Assembly: GCF_050589685.1 (NCBI RefSeq)
Contig: NZ_JBNGOS010000002.1
Coordinates: forward strand, 215,969-279,968
Direction of reading: 5' to 3'
From: Saccharicrinis sp050589685
Lineage (GTDB): Bacteria > Bacteroidota > Bacteroidia > Bacteroidales > Marinilabiliaceae
DNA length: 64,000 bases
Numbering within the stretch: position 1 is the stretch's first letter; the number at the start of each line of letters is the position of its first letter. Of the stretch, positions 27,689 to 37,068 are shown piece by piece. The notes under the pieces are model-generated. The model searched no databases and was not told the DNA's origin. It saw nothing but the letters and a program-made list of their open reading frames with translations. The translations under genes and the position numbers were made by a program.

Positions 27689-27820
27689 GGCAAAGTTTTT
27701 CAAAGATGACAGATTTTTATTAAAACAGTTGCGTTAAAAATAAAAAAAAGAAACGCAACCTTTTTAAGAAATGTCCATCATTATACAGAATAACATATTT
27801 TAATCTAAAACAACCAGATC

Positions 27821-29089
27821 ATGAAAAATATCTTATCATATTTTATACTGTTGTGTCTTGCGCTTTTTTCATTTTCCTGTGCCGATAAAATTGAGGAAAC
27901 CATTCAGGTAAATACGCCCGAATATATGAGCTATGCCGACCTAAGATCTTCGGTTTCCATGAAAAGTGCCGTGGATATCAAACAAGCCGGGAAGATCTAC
28001 TTCAAAGACGATTTTATCTTTATCAACGAATATCAAAAAGGTATTCATGTGATCAATAATGCCGACCCGGCTTCGCCGCAGAATATTTCTTTTATTGAAA
28101 TCCCGGGTAATGTAGATATGGCCGTGAAAGGCGATAAACTGTATGCAGATAGTTATATCGACTTGCTGACATTGGACATCAGCGATATGAACAATATTAC
28201 CGAGGTGGACAGGGATACAAGTGTTTTCCCATATATTATTCCAGAGTTCGAAGTGGGCATTTTAGATCATATAGATGTTAGCCAAGGAGTCATTACCGGT
28301 TACACGGTCACATACGAAACTACAGCTATTGATAGGCATGAGGTATACTACCAGCGATTTCCGATGTGGGAAGGGGAGTTTTTTGCAATGGATGCGACCG
28401 CTAATGGTGTAAAAACTTCAGGTTCAGGTACAGGTGGTTCTATGGCGCGTTTCACTTTATATGATAATTATTTGTATGCCATCGACAATGCTTCTTTGCA
28501 CTTGTTTGATGTTTCCAACAACGCCAACCCTACATTTGCGAAACAAATATATATAAGTTGGCAGATTGAAACCCTTTTTCCTTATGAACAAATGCTTTTT
28601 ATAGGAGCGCAAAGCGGTATGTATATTTACAGTCTTCAAAATCCGGCCAATCCGCAGTTTATTTCCGAATTCCGTCATGCTACAGCATGCGACCCGGTAG
28701 TGGTAGAAGGCGATTATGCCTATGTAACCTTGCGGGGAGGTAACCTCTGTGGTGCTATTGAAAGCCAGTTGGATGTGATTGATATTTCCAATATGGAAGC
28801 TCCTAAGTTAGTCAAGGAATACCCTATGAACGAGCCTTATGGTTTGGGTATTGATGATGATGTATTGTTTATCTGTGATGGTAACGACGGCCTGAAAATT
28901 TATGATGCCGGCGATCCATTGACAATTACCGATAACCAATTGGCTCACTACAAAGATATCAATGCCTTTGATGTTATTCCCTTGGGAGATGTGCTGTTAA
29001 TGATCGGAACGGATGGTTTGTATCAATACGATTATTCCGATTTGGATGACATTAAACTGTTAAGCCATATCCAAGTATATGGTAAGTAG
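27821..29089 (+). CDS. LVIVD-repeat lipoprotein
   Basis: The 422-residue protein has a lipoprotein signal (MKNILSYFILLCLALFSFSC, lipid Cys at 20). The body consists of LVIVD-type beta-propeller repeats, for instance DFIFINEYQKGIHVINNADPA, YLYAIDNASLHLFDVSNNANP, LFIGAQSGMYIYSLQNPANP and VLFICDGNDGLKIYDAGDP. Such proteins are surface or periplasmic propellers of unknown ligand. It stands alone with no obvious partner genes. Confidence 0.85.
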   Translation: MKNILSYFILLCLALFSFSCADKIEETIQVNTPEYMSYADLRSSVSMKSAVDIKQAGKIYFKDDFIFINEYQKGIHVINNADPASPQNISFIEIPGNVDMAVKGDKLYADSYIDLLTLDISDMNNITEVDRDTSVFPYIIPEFEVGILDHIDVSQGVITGYTVTYETTAIDRHEVYYQRFPMWEGEFFAMDATANGVKTSGSGTGGSMARFTLYDNYLYAIDNASLHLFDVSNNANPTFAKQIYISWQIETLFPYEQMLFIGAQSGMYIYSLQNPANPQFISEFRHATACDPVVVEGDYAYVTLRGGNLCGAIESQLDVIDISNMEAPKLVKEYPMNEPYGLGIDDDVLFICDGNDGLKIYDAGDPLTITDNQLAHYKDINAFDVIPLGDVLLMIGTDGLYQYDYSDLDDIKLLSHIQVYGK

Positions 29090-29212
29090 ACACCCGTCGG
29101 AAGTAATTAGTTAAAAGTCAACAGTCCCAGCTCTATTAAAATCGGTGAATTTGCAATGTGTTCGGGATGTCTTTAATAAGAAAGTCCTTCCCTATACTTC
29201 ATGGTGTTAGCG

Positions 29213-29240
29213 CTTCCCCAGGCGCTGAGGCCAGGGGAAG
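29213..29240. repeat. GC-rich hairpin between the LVIVD and PepSY genes
   Basis: CTTCCCC-A-GGC-GCTGAG-GCC-A-GGGGAAG folds into a 10-bp stem with one A-A mismatch and a 6-nt loop. No T-run follows, so it is not a standard terminator. Its role is unknown. Confidence 0.45.
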
Positions 29241-29314
29241 TACGGTTGCGTGGTAACCGGGATGAGGGGTGTAATAGTTAAAACCAAGGTATGTTTTAGC
29301 CTGAACACAATTAT

Positions 29315-29815
29315 TTAACAAAACATCAAAACCACAATCGTAAAAATAAAACCTACTGCAGCTACAATAACTCCCTTTTTAAAGTTTTTTGTCTTGGGCT
29401 TGAACATCCAAAACGACGAGATGGCCAGGAAGAACAACAGAATTCCGGAAATTGTAGTTATCCACGAAAGCGCCTGGTTCGACTTTGTTTTGTGAAGTAG
29501 TACCATTTTCATGATAAAATCCGGATATGCGGGCCAGGTATATTTTGCAATTCCAGATTCGATATTATAACTGCCAATCTCAAAGTATATGATACCGTTT
29601 TCTTCTTTTTGGATATTCAAACTTCTAAAATTTAATTTGTCCGCCAATTCTTCGGCTTTAACGTCTGGGCCAATATCTTCTATAAATTCTTTTTCTACCT
29701 CAAAAATAGATGTATCTCTAAATGTTAGTACGATACCGCTAAAGGCATAAACCATCATTATTCCAATGGTAAAAAAGCCAACATAACGGTGTAATATCCT
29801 CATGGAAATCTTCAT
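29315..29815 (-). CDS. PepSY-associated membrane protein
   Basis: The 166-residue protein has an N-terminal membrane helix (MKISMRILHRYVGFFTIGIMMVYAFSGIVLTFRD), a small periplasmic domain (about 33-105) and two C-terminal helices (about 115-165, WITTISGILLFFLAISSFWMFKPK). This is the layout of short PepSY-associated TM proteins, often seen with iron uptake or flavin reductase genes; none is nearby. The function is unknown. Confidence 0.7.
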   Translation of the reverse strand: MKISMRILHRYVGFFTIGIMMVYAFSGIVLTFRDTSIFEVEKEFIEDIGPDVKAEELADKLNFRSLNIQKEENGIIYFEIGSYNIESGIAKYTWPAYPDFIMKMVLLHKTKSNQALSWITTISGILLFFLAISSFWMFKPKTKNFKKGVIVAAVGFIFTIVVLMFC

Positions 29816-30199
29816 CCCGATATAATTATTTATAGTTCAAATCGGGCGCAAAATTAATAATTTTCACCTGTTTTAAAATAGCAAAACCTTGATAATTAAG
29901 GCAAATTGCAATTTCGGCTTTGGCGAGACTGGCTATCCCGCTCCCGCTCTGGTCGAGGCAAGTTGTGTGGCCTGAGTATTTGCTCCGGTTATACCGGTTT
30001 CATCTATTTAGCAATTTTTGGCTTGAATGGCTTGTCCCGCAGATTATTCCAGGAAGTCATTAATCTGTTGATCTTCCACTTATGTTATATTGGATTAAAT
30101 AAACCTATAAGGAAAACCATAAACTCATGGACACTCCTTGTCAATAATATTTAAAGATTTTCATCTATCATTTTGAGAAACTATTATTATAAAAGTACT
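29816..30199. other. Non-coding, apparently decayed region
   Basis: No convincing gene. Open frames around 29906-30154 have no recognisable similarity and no coding-like residue pattern. The stretch starts a run of about 1.1 kb that contains only gene remnants. Confidence 0.4.
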
Positions 30200-30369
30200 A
30201 TGAAGAAAAAAATATTTCGATTTTAGTTTTTGTGGTAACCATTATATTGTCTGCAACAAGTTGTTCCAATACCTCAAAAGAAATTGAAAAAACAAATATT
30301 TAATGGATCAGCATTAAAGATTGGTGAACCGATTTATCTTGTTACGGAACAAAAGGAGTTCAAATACCA
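30200..30369 (+). pseudogene. Remnant of a small lipoprotein gene, two frameshifts
   Basis: From the ATG at 30200 the frame stops after eight codons. Adding one base to the A-run at about 30204-30211 restores a lipoprotein signal, NISILVFVVTIILSATSC followed by SNTSKEIEKTN. A second one-base slip near 30299 would continue into GSALKIGEPIYLVTEQKEF. The remnant ends where the antisense AraC-type fragment begins. Both slips are at short homopolymers, so sequencing error cannot be excluded, but no intact reading remains downstream. Confidence 0.5.
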
Positions 30370-30555
30370 TTATGTGGAAAGCTGGCTTACAGAATGGTTA
30401 TGGATGGATTGTAGGCGGCGATAAATTTGTTCGCGACTTATTTTGACTTCATCGGCAAGTTGCTTCACACCAAAATTTTCATAAGAAAGATGCGTATCTG
30501 CAATAAAGATAAGTATGTCGATAAATCCGGAACGGGATGTGAGGTGTAAGGCCAT
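30370..30555 (-). pseudogene. Orphan fragment of an AraC-type helix-turn-helix
   Basis: The 61-residue open frame contains FIDILIFIADTHLSYENFGV and KQLADEVKISREQIYRRLQS, the start of the C-terminal DNA-binding domain typical of AraC proteins and hybrid two-component regulators of this phylum. The second helix-turn-helix and all sensing domains are missing. It is probably the remains of a larger regulator gene, and it adjoins a lipoprotein remnant on the other strand. Confidence 0.55.
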
Positions 30556-30947
30556 GCCGAAACTGTTGCATAATTCCTGATTTGTTAATAGGTACTTATA
30601 ATTTGTTAAGGTACGTATCCTAAAATTTAAGCAAATGCCTAAAAGTTCAATAGCAAATATAGGTTGAAAGGTATTTAAGCGATCAATATTGTGCCTTTAC
30701 TGAGTTTTTAACAGGGGCAGTTTGTCTAAAAAAATCCCTCGATGGAAACCCCGGATCAATCTGAGTGTGGCTTAACGGATGAAGATAATGCTTTTCTTGG
30801 GTGTCTATATTGACTTTTCTATTACACCAAGGTAAATTTGGTATAAGAAAGGAGGATATCATATTGTGATTGTCGATGATTGCTTATACGGGGATGGGGT
30901 AAAGTAATTGAGAAAAGCGAGAAAACTGATTTTTAAAAAATAACAAA
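30556..30947. other. Intergenic region, no gene seen
   Basis: About 390 nt with stops in all frames and no recognisable RNA or promoter; the right part of the decayed stretch, upstream of the unknown 546-residue protein. Confidence 0.35.
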
Positions 30948-32588
30948 ATGATTGACACAGGTAGAATTCAATCCGGATTTGACGCTGAATTAATGCTTGG
31001 CAAAGGGTGGTTATTGTTGGCTATTCAAACGTTGAGCTCAAATGGCGTTATAGATTTGCCTTTGGGTATAACTATTACTGATGTTACTATTATTGATGAC
31101 CCAGAGTGGAATTTAGAGTTGACTACCAATATTGAAAATTTTTCGGTACACGCAAAAATGCACATTATTGACGATGCGTTTGTTATTGAAACAGATATTG
31201 GTATTTCTTTTCAAATCGACATACCTAAATTAGGCGACCTGGCAGATACACCAATTCTTAAGAGGGCCATAAGTGATAATAACCTTTATGAAAACGCCAT
31301 GGCTCTTCTTTTTAATTTGGATATCAGAGCTACCCCTCAGGATCAGGAACCATTACCTGTTGGTCAGCATCTTGCAAGAGGAAGCGAAGATAAGGTCGTT
31401 TCTTTTTTACCGGTAGGTCAACATGTTGCACTTGGTGTGGCCAGGGAATCATTGGATAGGTTTGCCAATAATATTTGGCATACCGAACTTAGGGATGTTG
31501 ACGGTTCCCATCCTCTTCCCAGGCCCGGTGAAGATAAAAAGGGGCATTGGAATAAAGTGGCGGTCTCGTTAAATAGGGATAGGATTAAATTTACTTTAAA
31601 AGGTGAGGTTCCCATCGATCTATGGCCGGATGCGGATGTGTCGCTGGAAATGAAACTGAAACCCAATTTGGTGGGTGGCAAACTTACATTCGAAATGGAT
31701 ACCGACCTGGATGTGGATACCGGATTTTGGGGTGATGTATTAGGTTTTACAATTGGTGCATTAACGGGATTTTTAATCGGAATATTTACCGGAGGATTAA
31801 TCCTTATACCAAGCCTTGGTCTTGAAGCAGTTATTGTTTTAGAAATTGGGGAATATGCGGTAGGGGAGGTTATTGAAAGAAGAATATTGGCCAAAGACAC
31901 GGATGGCCATATGATTTCAGGTTTAATTTGTAACAACAATATTCTTCATTTCGCTTACCCTACACCTTCCGAAGATGGTTTTTCTGTTGGGATGTTGGAT
32001 GCCATACCTTCATCGATTCCTATCTATATCGATAAGAATGATCCTTTGTTTAACAGGATTATATCTATTAAATCAGTATTCGACGAAATAGAGCTTGATA
32101 ATAACGGACTCGCTGTAGCGGGCACAGCTGAATCCTTTGATTTGTTTGAGGTACAGCCTGCAATATTAGAGGAAGCTATTTACGACGGTGATACTTTGAA
32201 ACAATTAAGGTATCACGGTACAGTGTCAAGCGAAGATATTGTCCTTTCCCTTGAAGATGTTTTAGAAAGGCTGGGCGAAAATGAATTAAAACCTCCTTTA
32301 CGTTCAAAAGTGCAAATTTATAATCCTGTATTACAGGTGCCGGCAGGCAAATTGTGTTGTCCATGCCTTAAACCGGTTCAAATCCACAGGGAGAATACTA
32401 TAATAACAAGGATTAGGTTCGACACAGGTCTTGAACTAAATACCCAGGATGCCGTATTTTTGCAGGATCATGCCGGTGTTTATGTAAAAGGACTGCAGCT
32501 GATCCATCCCAAAAACGGTAATCCTTATTTTAGAGCGCCCGCCAATTATACCACGGAAGATAATTTTGAATCGCTACCCACATTTTAA
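30948..32588 (+). CDS. Unknown 546-residue protein with a glycine-rich hydrophobic segment
   Basis: I do not recognise this protein with confidence. It has no signal peptide. Residues 1-130 and 200-260 look beta-rich with alternating polarity (for instance VSLEMKLKPNLVGGKLTFEM). PVGQH occurs twice (137-141 and 155-159). A long hydrophobic Gly-rich stretch (263-300, GDVLGFTIGALTGFLIGIF then TGGLILIPSLGLEAVIVLEI) could insert in a membrane. A Cys cluster, C470, C471 and C473 in KLCCPCLKP, precedes a tail (485-546) whose NGNPYFRAPANY..DNFESLP end recalls DUF3892. A TULIP-like lipid-binding or pore-forming fold is a speculation. It is a lone gene next to decayed DNA, followed by a terminator shared with tpiA. 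Confidence 0.7.
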   Translation: MIDTGRIQSGFDAELMLGKGWLLLAIQTLSSNGVIDLPLGITITDVTIIDDPEWNLELTTNIENFSVHAKMHIIDDAFVIETDIGISFQIDIPKLGDLADTPILKRAISDNNLYENAMALLFNLDIRATPQDQEPLPVGQHLARGSEDKVVSFLPVGQHVALGVARESLDRFANNIWHTELRDVDGSHPLPRPGEDKKGHWNKVAVSLNRDRIKFTLKGEVPIDLWPDADVSLEMKLKPNLVGGKLTFEMDTDLDVDTGFWGDVLGFTIGALTGFLIGIFTGGLILIPSLGLEAVIVLEIGEYAVGEVIERRILAKDTDGHMISGLICNNNILHFAYPTPSEDGFSVGMLDAIPSSIPIYIDKNDPLFNRIISIKSVFDEIELDNNGLAVAGTAESFDLFEVQPAILEEAIYDGDTLKQLRYHGTVSSEDIVLSLEDVLERLGENELKPPLRSKVQIYNPVLQVPAGKLCCPCLKPVQIHRENTIITRIRFDTGLELNTQDAVFLQDHAGVYVKGLQLIHPKNGNPYFRAPANYTTEDNFESLPTF

Positions 32589-32605
32589 CATGGCTGAGCG
32601 CATAA

Positions 32606-32639
32606 AAAAGGTCACCTCCCATCAGAAAGGTGACCTTTT
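32606..32639. terminator. Bidirectional terminator between the unknown gene and tpiA
   Basis: The stem AAAAGGTCACCT / AGGTGACCTTTT with a 10-nt loop has an A-run on the left and T-rich sequence on the right. It can end transcription from both convergent genes. Confidence 0.88.
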
Positions 32640-32663
32640 AATATATTGTACTTGTATTTTAGC

Positions 32664-33419
32664 TTAAAAAGCGTCGATTATACCCACGAAGTCTTCAGCT
32701 TTTAATGAAGCACCTCCAATTAAACCACCGTCAACATCCGGGTTGGCGAATAATTCTTTGGCGTTGCTAGGCTTACAGCTTCCACCATAAAGGATAGAAG
32801 TGTTATCAGCTACTTCAGCACCGAATTTGTCTGCGACAACAGAGCGGATGTAAGCGTGAATCTCCTGAGCTTGCTCAGGGGTAGCTACTTTACCGGTTCC
32901 AATGGCCCATACTGGCTCGTATGCCAACACAATTTTACCGAAATCTTCAGCAGAAAGGTGGAATAAAGCCTCTTCGATTTGCGTTTTAACAACCTCGTTT
33001 TGTTTGTTTGCTTCTCTCTCTTCCAATACCTCACCGATACAGAAAATAGGGGTTAAACCGTTCGCCAAAGCCAAATCAGTCTTCACTTTTAAGGTTGCGT
33101 TAGTTTCTCCGTAGTACTCTCTTCTTTCTGAGTGCCCCAGGATCACATAACCTGCACCTGTGGATTTTACCATAGCAGCAGAAATCTCACCTGTGTATGC
33201 GCCTGATTCATGGTCGGCACAGTTTTGTGCTGCAACGCCCACTTTATCAGCTTTTACAGCTTTAACTACCTCGGTGATGTGCGTGGCAGGCACGCCTACC
33301 ACAACGGCACAGTTAGGTGTTTTTGAAGCTAAAATGTCGTTTAATTCAGTAGCTAATGCTACACCCTCTTGAAGGGTTTTGTTCATTTTCCAGTTACCGG
33401 CAACAATGTTTTGTCTCAT
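32664..33419 (-). CDS. tpiA: Triosephosphate isomerase
   Basis: The 251-residue glycolytic enzyme interconverts dihydroxyacetone phosphate and glyceraldehyde 3-phosphate. Active-site residues are all visible: K11 in NWKMN, H96 in ILGHSERR and E168 in LAYEPVWAIGTGK, with the phosphate-binding SILYGGSCKPSN and GGLIGGASL loops. It is the last gene of a minus-strand operon with the DoxX-like gene (34-nt gap) and DUF1599 gene. Confidence 0.98.
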   Translation of the reverse strand: MRQNIVAGNWKMNKTLQEGVALATELNDILASKTPNCAVVVGVPATHITEVVKAVKADKVGVAAQNCADHESGAYTGEISAAMVKSTGAGYVILGHSERREYYGETNATLKVKTDLALANGLTPIFCIGEVLEEREANKQNEVVKTQIEEALFHLSAEDFGKIVLAYEPVWAIGTGKVATPEQAQEIHAYIRSVVADKFGAEVADNTSILYGGSCKPSNAKELFANPDVDGGLIGGASLKAEDFVGIIDAF

Positions 33420-33453
33420 CGTAAAAAATGTTTTGTTATTATAATTATATGGA

Positions 33454-34680
33454 TTATTTGTTCTTTCGCATAAATACAGTTATAAATACCAGGCTGGCAA
33501 AGGTTAAGCATAGAACCAGCAACAGACTTTGCTTCTCAACCATTTGACTTAAACTGTAAGCAATCGGATTCTTAAAGGAATAGGCAGCCGGGAGATCGTT
33601 ATAATGCCACTTGCCCACCACATTTCCTTTTTGTAGCAGCACTAAACCGGGATTGCATCGGATCACCGTTTTTAACATGGTTTCATCCGCATTTAAATAG
33701 TCAAAACCAGCATCTCCATCAAACTCAAATTTGGTGATTTCTTCGTCGCTGGAGGAAGTTAAGAAATAAGTTTTTATCCCCTGTTCGTACAGGGCGTTCT
33801 TTAACTGAACAATTTGTTCTTGTTTGCCCTCGTTCCACGCTCCCTTGTTAATTTGATATGAAACTACCAAAAGGACAGGGACATCGCTATTTAATATGTT
33901 TTGGGCCTGATCTGTCCCCTCCGAATCGTTAAGGACAAAATCGTGAATGGGCGGTTCATACCCTTCCTTTATGACTTTGGTTTCGTTACTGACAAATACC
34001 CAAGTGGTATCGGTGTATGGATAGTTTTCCACGGTAAATGTCTTTTCTACGCCGTCCTTCTCCAAAATAAATGTGGTTTCATATTCCGGTTGCTCAGCAC
34101 CTTCAGGAATAAGCATACCCTCATTTATATTATTTCCAATTTTAAATGGTCTAAAATCGATAATAGGAAGATGCTCCAAGCTATAATACGACACACCCAA
34201 TATGGTTCCGGTAAAAACTAAGGTGATAACAAGTTTATGAATGGTTTTAATGTTATCCTTATAATTGTGACGGTTTATAAATAGATATAATGTAGGTAAA
34301 GTGAGGATCACATTTTTGAAAAACGTTTCCCAATTGCTCAGTTTTAACGCATCCCCAAAACACCCGCAGTCGGTTACTGGGTTTTTGATGGCAATAAATA
34401 GGGTCAAAGGGGCAAAAATCGCCATAAAAACCAATGCTAATACCGACGATGTTCTAACCCTGATTCCCAGTAATAAATGTAGGCCTGTCAGAAACTCCAG
34501 GGCTGCCAGGATAAAGGCCGCCGGAATAACCAATCCCGATAAATATTCCATGCCAAAAGCGCTTAGGTAATCGTTAAACTTTATGGCGCTTCCGGTGGGG
34601 TCAACTGCTTTTACAAAACCGGAAAAGATAAAGGTGACACCTACCAGGATTCTACTGATGACAAATATAAATCGGGGCAT
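33454..34680 (-). CDS. DoxX/MauE-like membrane protein with C-terminal thioredoxin-like region
   Basis: The 408-residue protein has four N-terminal membrane helices of the DoxX/MauE type (about 5-150) carrying C105 and C107 in PVTDCGCFGDALKLSNWETF. A further helix near 150-170 precedes an extracytoplasmic domain (about 180-375), and a final helix lies near 385-405. This matches the BT_3928-type family that is regularly placed between DUF1599 and tpiA genes in Bacteroidota. The CxC motif suggests a redox role, possibly in disulfide exchange. It starts 3 nt after the DUF1599 stop codon. Confidence 0.85.
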   Translation of the reverse strand: MPRFIFVISRILVGVTFIFSGFVKAVDPTGSAIKFNDYLSAFGMEYLSGLVIPAAFILAALEFLTGLHLLLGIRVRTSSVLALVFMAIFAPLTLFIAIKNPVTDCGCFGDALKLSNWETFFKNVILTLPTLYLFINRHNYKDNIKTIHKLVITLVFTGTILGVSYYSLEHLPIIDFRPFKIGNNINEGMLIPEGAEQPEYETTFILEKDGVEKTFTVENYPYTDTTWVFVSNETKVIKEGYEPPIHDFVLNDSEGTDQAQNILNSDVPVLLVVSYQINKGAWNEGKQEQIVQLKNALYEQGIKTYFLTSSSDEEITKFEFDGDAGFDYLNADETMLKTVIRCNPGLVLLQKGNVVGKWHYNDLPAAYSFKNPIAYSLSQMVEKQSLLLVLCLTFASLVFITVFMRKNK

Positions 34681-34683
34681 AAT

Positions 34684-35247
34684 CTATTCTTTTGAAGGTT
34701 GTGTTTCAGGAAAGTCGAGCTGTATCATGGCAAATACGGCATAATTAATCATATCCAGATAATTGGCATCAATGCCTTCCGAGATGATTGTTTGTCCTTG
34801 GTTGTCTTCAATTTGCTTGGTGCGATGAAGTTTCATCAATATCAAATCCGTAAATGAACTGATACGCATACTTCGCCAGGCCTCGTCGTAATCATGGTTT
34901 TTATCCGACATAAGGTTCTTGGCCTTATGTAAATTGTCGAGATATAATTTTAACGCTTCCTCGTTGTCCATCTCCGGTTGATCGCTGGGACCAAGTTCCA
35001 GCTGGATAATGGCCATGGCTGCATAGTTGATAATCCCAATGAATTCCGAACGAATACCTTCGTCCACCTTGGTGACACCTTTGGTTTCGATGCTCCTGAT
35101 GCGCTGAGCTTTGATGAAGATTTGGTCGGTCATGGATGAGGGGCGAAGAATGCGCCATGCTGTGCCGTAATCCTTCATCTTCTTGACAAAGATATCTTTG
35201 CAGACGTTAATTACATGCTCAAACTGTTGATCTGTTTTTTGCGACAT
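34684..35247 (-). CDS. DUF1599 protein (duplicated domain)
   Basis: The 187-residue protein has two similar halves: KDIFVKKMKDYGTAWRILRPSSMTDQIFIKAQRI ... INYAAMAIIQL and KNLMSDKNHDYDEAWRSMRISSFTDLILMKLHRT ... INYAVFAMIQL. This is the DUF1599 (nucleotide-modification-associated domain 1) family, usually tandem in Bacteroidota. The molecular role is not established. It is the first gene of the operon with the DoxX-like gene and tpiA, a conserved arrangement in the phylum. Confidence 0.9.
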   Translation of the reverse strand: MSQKTDQQFEHVINVCKDIFVKKMKDYGTAWRILRPSSMTDQIFIKAQRIRSIETKGVTKVDEGIRSEFIGIINYAAMAIIQLELGPSDQPEMDNEEALKLYLDNLHKAKNLMSDKNHDYDEAWRSMRISSFTDLILMKLHRTKQIEDNQGQTIISEGIDANYLDMINYAVFAMIQLDFPETQPSKE

Positions 35248-35427
35248 AATCGTTTTTAAAATTGAAGCGTAAAAGTATCAAAATTTCGCTAAAGTGTATG
35301 AATATATCATTAATAGATTAGGATATTTAGTTTTAGAAGTATAAAGCGCATTAAAATCAATATCATTTTATTTAACCAGTTTGGGGTTAATACTATATCT
35401 AACATCTTATAATAAGATATGAATAGA

Positions 35428-37068
35428 TCAGGCTAATGCATTGTTTTTTGCGTGAAGAACCGCATCCTCAAAGCGTTCAAAAATATTATCTTCCCCAATT
35501 TTACGGATGATGTCGCTTTGGGTAAAGCTTTTGTTGACCTCTGCGTTAACTCCCGAAAGTACAATTAAAACACCCGAGTTTTGTAAAGTGTCGATGGTAC
35601 TCTTGAAGCTGTGAATGGCCGTTTGGTCCACAAATGAAACATGTCGCATTCTGATAATAAGTATTTTGTGCTTTAAACCGATACTTTCAATAACGCGGGT
35701 ATATGTTTTTGCCGTCCCAAAAAACAATGGGCCGCTGATTTCGTAAATAGTAACCCCATCGGGGATATCGGAGTAGTCTTCAATAACATCCGTATCAACG
35801 CCATGCCCAATCTTTTTGTCAGCGATATCCGACATACGTTTCATAAACAAGATAGCCGATAATACCACACCTACCTCAATGGCTATGGTTAAGTCGACCA
35901 ATACGGTGAGCAGGAAAGTGGTAATCAGGATAATAACATCGAACCAAGAAGTCTTTAATATGGCCACGAACGAGCGCCATTCGCTCATGTTATAGGCCAC
36001 TACAATCAGTATGCCGGCCAAACACGACATGGGTATTAGTTTGGCCCATTGCCCAAAGAAAAGCATGATGACCAAAAGTGTTATGGCATGAACCATTCCC
36101 GCAATAGGTGTTCTTCCCCCGTTTTTAATGTTGGTAGCCGTGCGGGCAATAGCTCCGGTAGCTGGAATACCCCCGAAAAAAGGAGTAAACACGTTGGCAA
36201 CGCCCTGTGCAATCAACTCAGTGTTGGAACGGTGTTTGCCCCCGATCATACCATCCGCGACCACTGCAGATAACAGAGATTCGATACCTCCCAACAGCGC
36301 AATGGTGATGGCGGGTGCAAAATACTGGGTGAGCCCGTCCAGTTGAAATGTGGGAACCTCAATGGATATTTTATTGGGTATGTCACCAAAAAAGGTTTCA
36401 ATGGTGGTTACTGGCAGGTCCAACAACTGCACCAAAACGGTCATAACAATAATAGCGATAAAAGATCCAGGCACTTTGGAAACCACTTTTCTGGAATAGA
36501 CAGATAGCAGGATGGTGACGATCGTAATGCCTATCGCATATAAATTGGTGCTGTGCATATGGGTAAGGAACACTCGCCATTTTTCGATAAATTCAGACGG
36601 GACATGTTCAATATCCAGCCCCAGGGCATCTTTAATCTGGGTAGAAAAGATAACCAGGGCGATACCGCTGGTAAAGCCGACGATCAGCGGTTGGGGGATA
36701 TATTTAAGTAAGGTCCCGAGTTTGAGTAAGCCGAAGACAATCAATAAGATACCAGCCAGTATGGTGGATATCATCAAGCCATTAATCCCAAATTCCTGGA
36801 CGATGCCAAACACAATAACTATAAAGGCCCCCGTTGGGCCTCCAATCTGTACCCTGCTGCCTCCTAAAAAAGAAATGATGATACCTGCTACCACAGCCGT
36901 TATTAATCCTTTCTCGGGTGAAACGCCCGAAGCTACCGCAAAGGCAATAGCTAAAGGCAAGGCAACGATACCCACCACAATGCCGGCCATTATATCTGAA
37001 GTAATCTGTTTTTTGTTAAGCCCGGTTTTCATCAAGGTGAAAAACTTGGGACTGAATGTCTTGTTCAT
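35428..37068 (-). CDS. SulP-family anion transporter with STAS domain
   Basis: The 546-residue inner-membrane protein has the SulP core with about 12-14 helices (residues 20-420), with GIVALPLAIAFAVASGVSPEKG, GGPTGAFIVIVFGIV and GGIPATGAIARTATNIKNGG. A cytoplasmic STAS domain (about 440-545, IYEISGPLFFGTAKTY and RHVSFVDQTAIHSFK) follows. SulP proteins take up sulfate, bicarbonate or other anions; the substrate cannot be told here. It is a single gene, flanked by gaps on both sides. Confidence 0.94.
   Translation of the reverse strand: MNKTFSPKFFTLMKTGLNKKQITSDIMAGIVVGIVALPLAIAFAVASGVSPEKGLITAVVAGIIISFLGGSRVQIGGPTGAFIVIVFGIVQEFGINGLMISTILAGILLIVFGLLKLGTLLKYIPQPLIVGFTSGIALVIFSTQIKDALGLDIEHVPSEFIEKWRVFLTHMHSTNLYAIGITIVTILLSVYSRKVVSKVPGSFIAIIVMTVLVQLLDLPVTTIETFFGDIPNKISIEVPTFQLDGLTQYFAPAITIALLGGIESLLSAVVADGMIGGKHRSNTELIAQGVANVFTPFFGGIPATGAIARTATNIKNGGRTPIAGMVHAITLLVIMLFFGQWAKLIPMSCLAGILIVVAYNMSEWRSFVAILKTSWFDVIILITTFLLTVLVDLTIAIEVGVVLSAILFMKRMSDIADKKIGHGVDTDVIEDYSDIPDGVTIYEISGPLFFGTAKTYTRVIESIGLKHKILIIRMRHVSFVDQTAIHSFKSTIDTLQNSGVLIVLSGVNAEVNKSFTQSDIIRKIGEDNIFERFEDAVLHAKNNALA

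Noticed and set aside
29906..30154. 82-residue open frame with many Arg and Ser
   Set aside because: No plausible domain and a sequence that looks random; it lies in a decayed region.
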